In this document: one piece after another, positions 6,216-10,164 of the stretch
How positions within the stretch are numbered: the first letter of the stretch is position 1
Layout: every line of letters begins with the position of its first letter
From: Spirochaetales bacterium
Lineage (GTDB): Bacteria > Spirochaetota > Spirochaetia > DSM-27196 > SLAA01
Direction of reading: 5' to 3'
Assembly (NCBI GenBank): GCA_007126415.1
Contig: SLBH01000342.1
Location: 1 to 10,164, forward strand
Length of the DNA: 10,164 bases
Notes under the pieces: generated by a model
Seen by the model: the letters and a program-made list of their open reading frames with translations, nothing else
What the model was told of the DNA's origin: nothing
Databases searched by the model: none
Made by a program: the position numbers and the translations under genes

Positions 6216-7103
6216 TTAGAGGTCAAAGCTCGGATCGCCGTAGATCATGCGATCGCCGATGTAGTCCTGGATGCCTCCCACGTTATAGACGTTGGTGTAC
6301 CCGATCGACTCGAGCGCTTCTTTGACATAGCCCGAGCGAGCGCCGCTTTGGCACATCAGAAACAGCTCGCGATCTTTGTCACCGAAGATGTCCTCGAGCA
6401 TGAAGTCGTCAATAACGTTTTCCGCACGGAAGTTCCACCCGTCGTGGCGCTCAATCGCGCGGTCCTCGAGGAACTCGAAGAACGAGATCACCTCGAACCC
6501 GTCGATGTAGCCGTCGGTATACTTCTGGCCGACGTTACGGAAATCAACGTACTTGGCGCCCGGGCGGTGCATGAACTCATCGATATTGTCCATCGTGACG
6601 CCCTCGGCCGGAATAGCGGCGGCGCCGTTCCAGGTACCGTGACCGCCGACGAGAAAGCGACCCTCGTAATCGCGAATACCCCCGGCGTTGATGAGATTCT
6701 CGTAGCCGAGATACGCGAGCGCATCGAGCACATAACCACAGCGAGTACCGCTAAGACACATCGCCACGATAGTGGTGTCTTTATCGCCGAAAAAGCTCAA
6801 CAACAGGTCTTCATCGACCAGGTCTTCCGGTGAGAAGTTCCACCCGTCGTTGCGTACCAGCGCGCGATTCTCGAGATACCCCTTAAACGGCAGCAGCTCA
6901 AAGCCCGCGATGTAGCCGTCCTGCATCGCGTCGACCGGATCGCGCATGTCGATGAACCGCACGTCGTCGGCGATAAGGTAGTCGTCGATGTTCTCCATCG
7001 TGATCTCGGTGTCGGGGCCGACGCGCGTCTCAGGCGCGGTTGCACAGCCGACCACTGCAACAATTACAAACACGATACCCAGCACAATAAGTGCTCTTTT
7101 CAT
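6216..7103 (-). CDS. Lipoprotein with two tandem rhodanese domains
   Basis: Rhodanese domains carry sulfane sulfur as a cysteine persulfide. From ATG 7103 the protein has 295 residues. Seen: Lys-Arg then a hydrophobic segment and lipobox VVGC, with C20 as the lipidated residue. Domain 1 (about 35-148) and domain 2 (about 169-284) are clear copies of each other, sharing the patterns DGYIxGFE, RxDGWNF, FGDKD and GGIxDYxG. Each keeps a complete six-residue active-site loop with catalytic Cys: CLSGTR (C116) and CQSGAR (C251). Unlike classic two-domain sulfurtransferases, neither copy is inactive. GGGGG lies six bases before the start; an upstream extension to 7316 lacks any protein-like character. 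It is divergent from the redox operon at 7466, which suggests delivery or capture of sulfur for that enzyme on the periplasmic side. Confidence 0.92.
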   Translation of the reverse strand: MKRALIVLGIVFVIVAVVGCATAPETRVGPDTEITMENIDDYLIADDVRFIDMRDPVDAMQDGYIAGFELLPFKGYLENRALVRNDGWNFSPEDLVDEDLLLSFFGDKDTTIVAMCLSGTRCGYVLDALAYLGYENLINAGGIRDYEGRFLVGGHGTWNGAAAIPAEGVTMDNIDEFMHRPGAKYVDFRNVGQKYTDGYIDGFEVISFFEFLEDRAIERHDGWNFRAENVIDDFMLEDIFGDKDRELFLMCQSGARSGYVKEALESIGYTNVYNVGGIQDYIGDRMIYGDPSFDL

Positions 7104-7257
7104 TCTGATCCCCCTTTGTTTGATGCCGCATACGCAGTCGGTGAGGTCCGCGGTCCCTGAAGGGCACCCGTTTCCGCCTCCGAATACGCTCCACAGCTCT
7201 CGAATAGGTTGCGTAGTGTTGTTAGTATCTCCACCCGGATGAATACTGATTTCGTGC

Positions 7258-7286
7258 AGTTTATATCGGATCATCGAGGATTGCAA
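7258..7286 (-). promoter_or_regulatory. Candidate promoter of the rhodanese lipoprotein gene
   Basis: Reading the minus strand, TTGCAA (7281-7286) lies 17 bp from TAAACT (7258-7263) or 15 bp from TATAAA (7260-7265). Transcription would start near 7251, giving a leader of roughly 150 bases. The FNR-like palindrome sits directly upstream of the -35. Confidence 0.35.
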
Positions 7287-7293
7287 GCATAAA

Positions 7294-7307
7294 TTGCCGA
7301 TAGGCAA
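7294..7307. promoter_or_regulatory. FNR/CRP-like 5-4-5 palindrome
   Basis: TTGCC-GATA-GGCAA is a perfect inverted repeat with five-base arms and a four-base centre. The outer TTG...CAA and the spacing are those of the TTGAT-N4-ATCAA boxes bound by FNR/Dnr-type regulators, though the inner bases differ. Its location between two divergent genes for probable anaerobic sulfur metabolism makes an activator site plausible. Confidence 0.4.
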
Positions 7308-7346
7308 CGTAGTCATCTGTATAGATTACCAAATGCGAATTCATTC

Positions 7347-7376
7347 TTGCACTCGAGTCACTTAGCATGTATGCTA
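7347..7376 (+). promoter_or_regulatory. Candidate promoter of the redox operon with an overlapping palindrome
   Basis: TTGCAC (7347-7352) and TATGCT (7370-7375) are 17 bp apart, a weak sigma-70 match that would need an activator. A perfect palindrome, TAGCAT-GT-ATGCTA (7363-7376), covers the -10, the position expected of a repressor operator. The start would be near 7382, leaving a leader of about 84 bases before the ATG at 7466. Confidence 0.35.
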
Positions 7377-7465
7377 TCGATAAAACTATAGATAGGTTTT
7401 GTATCTGCGCGCGTATCGTTTCGTTGATACGGAAGATACCCAGCGGCAATGAAGGAGTAAGGTGA

Positions 7466-8212
7466 ATGTCCAGTATAACTCGTAGAGAGTTTATCAAGCT
7501 CTCAAGCGTCGCCGGCGCGGCCACGGCGTTCGCGGCTGCGTGCGCAAGCGCCCCGGAGGCGCCGCCGGAGCAAGCGCCGGTAGCCGAGCCGTCCGAGACG
7601 GAACCGAAAGAGCCGGTTCGGATGGCACTCTTGATGGATAACAGTCTCTGCGTCAATTGCCAGTCATGCCGACTGGCGTGCCAGAACGAAAACAACCTGC
7701 CGGTGAGCGAGAAGTACATTCGCTTTGATTACGTAGATACCGGTAGTTTTCCGAACGTCCAGCACCACGTGAACCGCCACAGTTGTCACCACTGCAGTAC
7801 CGCTCCGTGCGTCGATATCTGCCCGGTGGACGCGCTGTACAAGAGCGAGGAAGGCTTCACGCACATGGAGTTCGAGACATGCATCGGTTGCGGGGCGTGC
7901 CTTTCGGTCTGCCCGTTCGAGGTGCCGGTCGTCTCGCAAGAGCCGGAATCGGGCGCTCCCAAAATGTACAAATGCAACGCCTGCAAGCACCTCATCGTAG
8001 ACGGAGGGGTCCCGGCCTGCGCCACTACCTGCATCACCAACGCGGTGGATTACGGTCCGTGGGATGAGATGCTCAAGAAAGCCGAGGACCGCGTAGCGGT
8101 GCTCCGCCAACAGTATCGGGACGCAACCGTCTACGGCGAGACACAACAGGACGGTCTCGGACTGATTCTGGTACTACGGACGCCGCCCGAAGACTATCCG
8201 CACCTCGTCTAG
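7466..8212 (+). CDS. Four-cluster [4Fe-4S] electron-transfer subunit with Tat signal (DmsB/PhsB/TtrB family)
   Basis: This subunit passes electrons between a quinol-oxidising partner and the molybdenum site. It has 248 residues. Seen: twin-arginine signal TRREFIK at 5-11, a hydrophobic stretch, and C26 in a possible lipobox AAAC followed by a Pro/Glu-rich linker (about 27-51). The sixteen cluster cysteines follow: C62/65/68/72, C107/110/115/119, C139/142/145/149 and C170/173/185/189, the full pattern of the family. GAAGGAG is eight bases before the ATG. Most partners of this type ride across the membrane on the catalytic subunit's signal; TtrB is a known exception with its own Tat signal, and gene order B before A also recalls ttr and srd loci. 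The catalytic gene begins 26 bp downstream, so the two form an operon. Confidence 0.93.
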   Translation: MSSITRREFIKLSSVAGAATAFAAACASAPEAPPEQAPVAEPSETEPKEPVRMALLMDNSLCVNCQSCRLACQNENNLPVSEKYIRFDYVDTGSFPNVQHHVNRHSCHHCSTAPCVDICPVDALYKSEEGFTHMEFETCIGCGACLSVCPFEVPVVSQEPESGAPKMYKCNACKHLIVDGGVPACATTCITNAVDYGPWDEMLKKAEDRVAVLRQQYRDATVYGETQQDGLGLILVLRTPPEDYPHLV

Positions 8213-8238
8213 GCCGACGAAATAGGGAGAATTACGCA

Positions 8239-10164
8239 ATGGGAATGGATCGAAGAACATTTTTCAAGCGCACCGCCGGAGTCGCGATCGCAGCCGGCGC
8301 TATCGGCGCCCTCGATATGAAGGCCTGGGCTCAGACCGTCAAAGACGCCCCGGTTGATAAAAGACCCTCGCTTTGCAACATGTGCACCAGCGAGTGCGGC
8401 ATGCATATTCACGTCAAAAACGGCCGCCCCTGGAAGGTCACCGGGCATCCCGATCACCCGGTCAGCAACGGCAAGCTCTGCCCACGCGCGCACGCCGGCC
8501 TTCACTGGATCTATGACCCGGCTCGCGTCAAAACGCCGCTGAAACGCGTCGGCGAGTGGGAGTTCGAGGAAATCAGCTGGGAACAGGCCACCGACGAGAT
8601 CGCCGAGAAGATGCGCGAGATCATCGACGAGCACGGCACCGAGGCGGTGTTCGGCGCACAATACCCGCGCGCCACCGGTAACGTGTACCTGCCGCGACTG
8701 ATGCACGCGCTCGGAGTCAGTACGGTGCAGACGCACGAAGCCACCTGCCAAGCCGGGCGTCGCATCGCGATGTCCGAGACGATGGGCGCGGCGTTCGACG
8801 CCGACTGGGCGAACAGCGACTATCTGCTGTTCATCGGGCGCAATATGGGCGAGGCCGTCCGCACCGGAACCGCGACGGCGTTCGCAAAGGCCGTGGAACG
8901 CGGAGCGAAGGTAGTCTGCGTAGACCCGCGCTTGAGCCAGAGCGCCGCGATTACCGAGTGGGTTCCCATCAAGCCCGGCACCGACCTTGCGCTGCTGTTG
9001 GCGATCTCGAACGTACTCGTTACCGAGAATCTGTTCGACCGCAACTACATCTCAAATCATACCAACGGTTTCGTCCCGTTCCGACGCCATATCGCCGAGT
9101 ACACGCCGGAATGGGCCGAGGAGATCACCGAGATTCCGGCCGCCAAGATTCGCGAGATCGCCCAGGATCTGGCCGCAGCCGCGCCGCACTGCGCGGTCGA
9201 CACCGGCTGGAAAGCGGCGGTTGGCTCGTGCTACGCCAACAGCACCGACACCGCTCGCGCGGTAGCCTACGTTAACGGTTTGCTCGGCAACATCGGGCAG
9301 CGTGGAGGCATAAGCGTCCCGCCCGGGGTCATTCTCGGGACACCGCAGTTCGCGACTCCGGACACACCCGACGCGCCGCGCAACGACGGCGCCGGCACCG
9401 ATTTCCCGCTTGCCTCTCCCGCTTCCGGACTCCCTCACGTCACGATGGAACGCGCCCAAGAAGGCCGCGTAAAGGCCGGTTTCATTCGACACTTCAACCC
9501 GGTGCGCTCATTCCCGAACTACGACCACATGCGCGCCGGGATGCAGGCGCTCGACCTGCTCGTGGTCTGTGAGACGCATATGTCCGAGACCGCGATCGAG
9601 GCGCATTACATCCTTCCGGAGCCGAGTTTCGCCGAGCGCGAAGAGGTAGTTAACGCAGTCGGCCCAACGGTCGCGATGCGCACCAAAACGATCGAGAAGG
9701 TGCATCCCGACACCAAGAGCTTCGACGAGATTGCCACCCTATTGGCGGAGAAGTTGGGGGTCGGAGAGTACTTCGCATTCACGCTGGACGACTGGAACGA
9801 GGCCTTGCTCGCCGAGCAGCCGATCACCCTCGCGCAGCTCAAGCAGTCCGGCACCCTCGCAGCCGAGGTTTCCGACGAGCCGGTACTGCCGGCCGGCTGC
9901 GGGACGCTCGTCCCACCGGCCGAGCAAGCTCCCAAGACAAAGCCCCGGGCGTTTCTCGCCTCAACCGGAGGCGACCTCGAACCGGTACCTCAATTGTTCA
10001 CCCGCTCGGGTCGCTTTGAGTTTTATAGCCGAGAGTTCGAGCAGGCCGGCTTCGACCCGATCGCGAGCTGGTACGAACCGAAAACAGGGCTCGAGCTCGC
10101 CGCCAACGAGTTCCGCGTGGTGCACGGTAAACAGGCGTATCACTCGCACGCAGCCACGAACAAC
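8239..10164 (+). CDS. Molybdopterin oxidoreductase catalytic subunit, polysulfide/thiosulfate/tetrathionate reductase-like (C-terminus off right edge)
   Basis: The frame is open from ATG 8239 to the window end: 642 codons and no stop, so the C-terminal cofactor-binding part is missing. Seen: Tat signal DRRTFFK at 4-10 with a hydrophobic stretch to about 25; the N-terminal [4Fe-4S] motif C46, C49, C53 and C81 with GKLCPRA; and THEATCQAGR with C170 at the place where DMSO-reductase-family enzymes put the metal ligand. A Cys there favours the Psr/Phs/Ttr/Arr branch over Ser-ligated DMSO/TMAO reductases. Later, FNPVRSFPN and ETAIEAHYILPEPSFAERE match the family's cofactor-binding half, and the visible end (AYHSHAATNN) is where the final domain begins. 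GGGAGA lies eight bases before the start. It should be periplasmic with bis-MGD from the MobA pathway. The exact substrate is uncertain; arsenate or selenate remain possible. Confidence 0.93.
   Translation, partial: MGMDRRTFFKRTAGVAIAAGAIGALDMKAWAQTVKDAPVDKRPSLCNMCTSECGMHIHVKNGRPWKVTGHPDHPVSNGKLCPRAHAGLHWIYDPARVKTPLKRVGEWEFEEISWEQATDEIAEKMREIIDEHGTEAVFGAQYPRATGNVYLPRLMHALGVSTVQTHEATCQAGRRIAMSETMGAAFDADWANSDYLLFIGRNMGEAVRTGTATAFAKAVERGAKVVCVDPRLSQSAAITEWVPIKPGTDLALLLAISNVLVTENLFDRNYISNHTNGFVPFRRHIAEYTPEWAEEITEIPAAKIREIAQDLAAAAPHCAVDTGWKAAVGSCYANSTDTARAVAYVNGLLGNIGQRGGISVPPGVILGTPQFATPDTPDAPRNDGAGTDFPLASPASGLPHVTMERAQEGRVKAGFIRHFNPVRSFPNYDHMRAGMQALDLLVVCETHMSETAIEAHYILPEPSFAEREEVVNAVGPTVAMRTKTIEKVHPDTKSFDEIATLLAEKLGVGEYFAFTLDDWNEALLAEQPITLAQLKQSGTLAAEVSDEPVLPAGCGTLVPPAEQAPKTKPRAFLASTGGDLEPVPQLFTRSGRFEFYSREFEQAGFDPIASWYEPKTGLELAANEFRVVHGKQAYHSHAATNN

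Larger units (their letters stand above)
7104..7465. promoter_or_regulatory. AT-rich divergent control region between the rhodanese and redox-operon genes
   Basis: This 362-bp stretch has no gene. The half nearest 7466 is distinctly AT-richer than the rest of the window. It holds candidate promoters for both directions, a 5-4-5 palindrome at 7294-7307, a second palindrome at 7363-7376, and CGTATC/GATACG arms (7412-7417 and 7426-7431, eight-base loop) in what would be the leader of the plus-strand operon. The shared region suggests that the rhodanese gene and the reductase genes respond to the same signal. The GC-richer part, 7104-7240, would be the rhodanese leader; I see nothing specific in it. 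Confidence 0.7.

Noticed and set aside
7104..7316. 71-residue N-terminal extension of the rhodanese protein
   Set aside because: It would bury the signal peptide and lipobox; the ATG at 7103 has a good ribosome site and yields a standard lipoprotein start.
8209..8751. Minus-strand open frame of 180 codons
   Set aside because: It is antisense to the molybdoenzyme's Tat signal and cluster motif; no independent evidence.
1..10164. tRNA/rRNA genes, CRISPR arrays, insertion sequences or prophage genes
   Set aside because: No cloverleaf, regularly spaced repeats, transposase motifs or terminal inverted repeats were seen; the window is ordinary chromosomal gene content.

Overview
This is a gene-dense stretch of about 60% GC DNA from a Gram-negative bacterium. 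Gram-negative character is inferred from a lipoprotein, a signal-peptide protein that looks like an outer-membrane barrel, and periplasmic redox enzymes. I cannot place the lineage from the sequence alone. A free-living anaerobic or facultative organism, possibly a spirochaete-like one, would fit, but that is a guess.

Layout. The left edge (minus strand, 1-854) is a truncated iron-sulfur protein with two N-terminal [4Fe-4S] motifs and its own promoter. Next comes a minus-strand cluster read from 3928 down to 1029: a membrane-anchored protein of unknown function, mobA (molybdenum cofactor guanylyltransferase), two tandem tatA genes and tatC. On the plus strand from 4037 are bpt (N-end-rule leucyltransferase) and a small exported beta-rich protein. 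A TorD-family chaperone (6045-5392, minus) and a double-rhodanese lipoprotein (7103-6216, minus, with a hairpin-plus-T-run terminator) follow. A 362-bp AT-rich divergent control region (7104-7465) separates these from a plus-strand operon: a four-cluster ferredoxin subunit with its own Tat signal (7466-8212), then a molybdopterin oxidoreductase catalytic subunit that starts at 8239 and runs off the right edge after 642 codons.

How it fits together. Nearly all the genes serve one job: building and exporting a periplasmic molybdoenzyme. MobA makes the guanine-dinucleotide form of the cofactor, the TorD-like protein probably guards the apo-catalytic subunit, and TatA/TatA/TatC export the folded subunits, both of which carry twin-arginine signals. 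The catalytic subunit looks like the polysulfide/thiosulfate/tetrathionate reductase branch of the DMSO reductase superfamily, with a Cys as likely metal ligand. The divergent double-rhodanese lipoprotein could be a periplasmic sulfane-sulfur carrier for it, analogous to the Sud protein of Wolinella. The substrate is inferred, not proven.

The most interesting points are: the rhodanese lipoprotein facing a sulfur-type reductase across a shared control region with an FNR-like 5-4-5 palindrome; an iron-sulfur subunit that appears to be a Tat lipoprotein on a Pro/Glu-rich tether; and the left-edge ferredoxin/FlpD-like protein with an internal twin-arginine motif.
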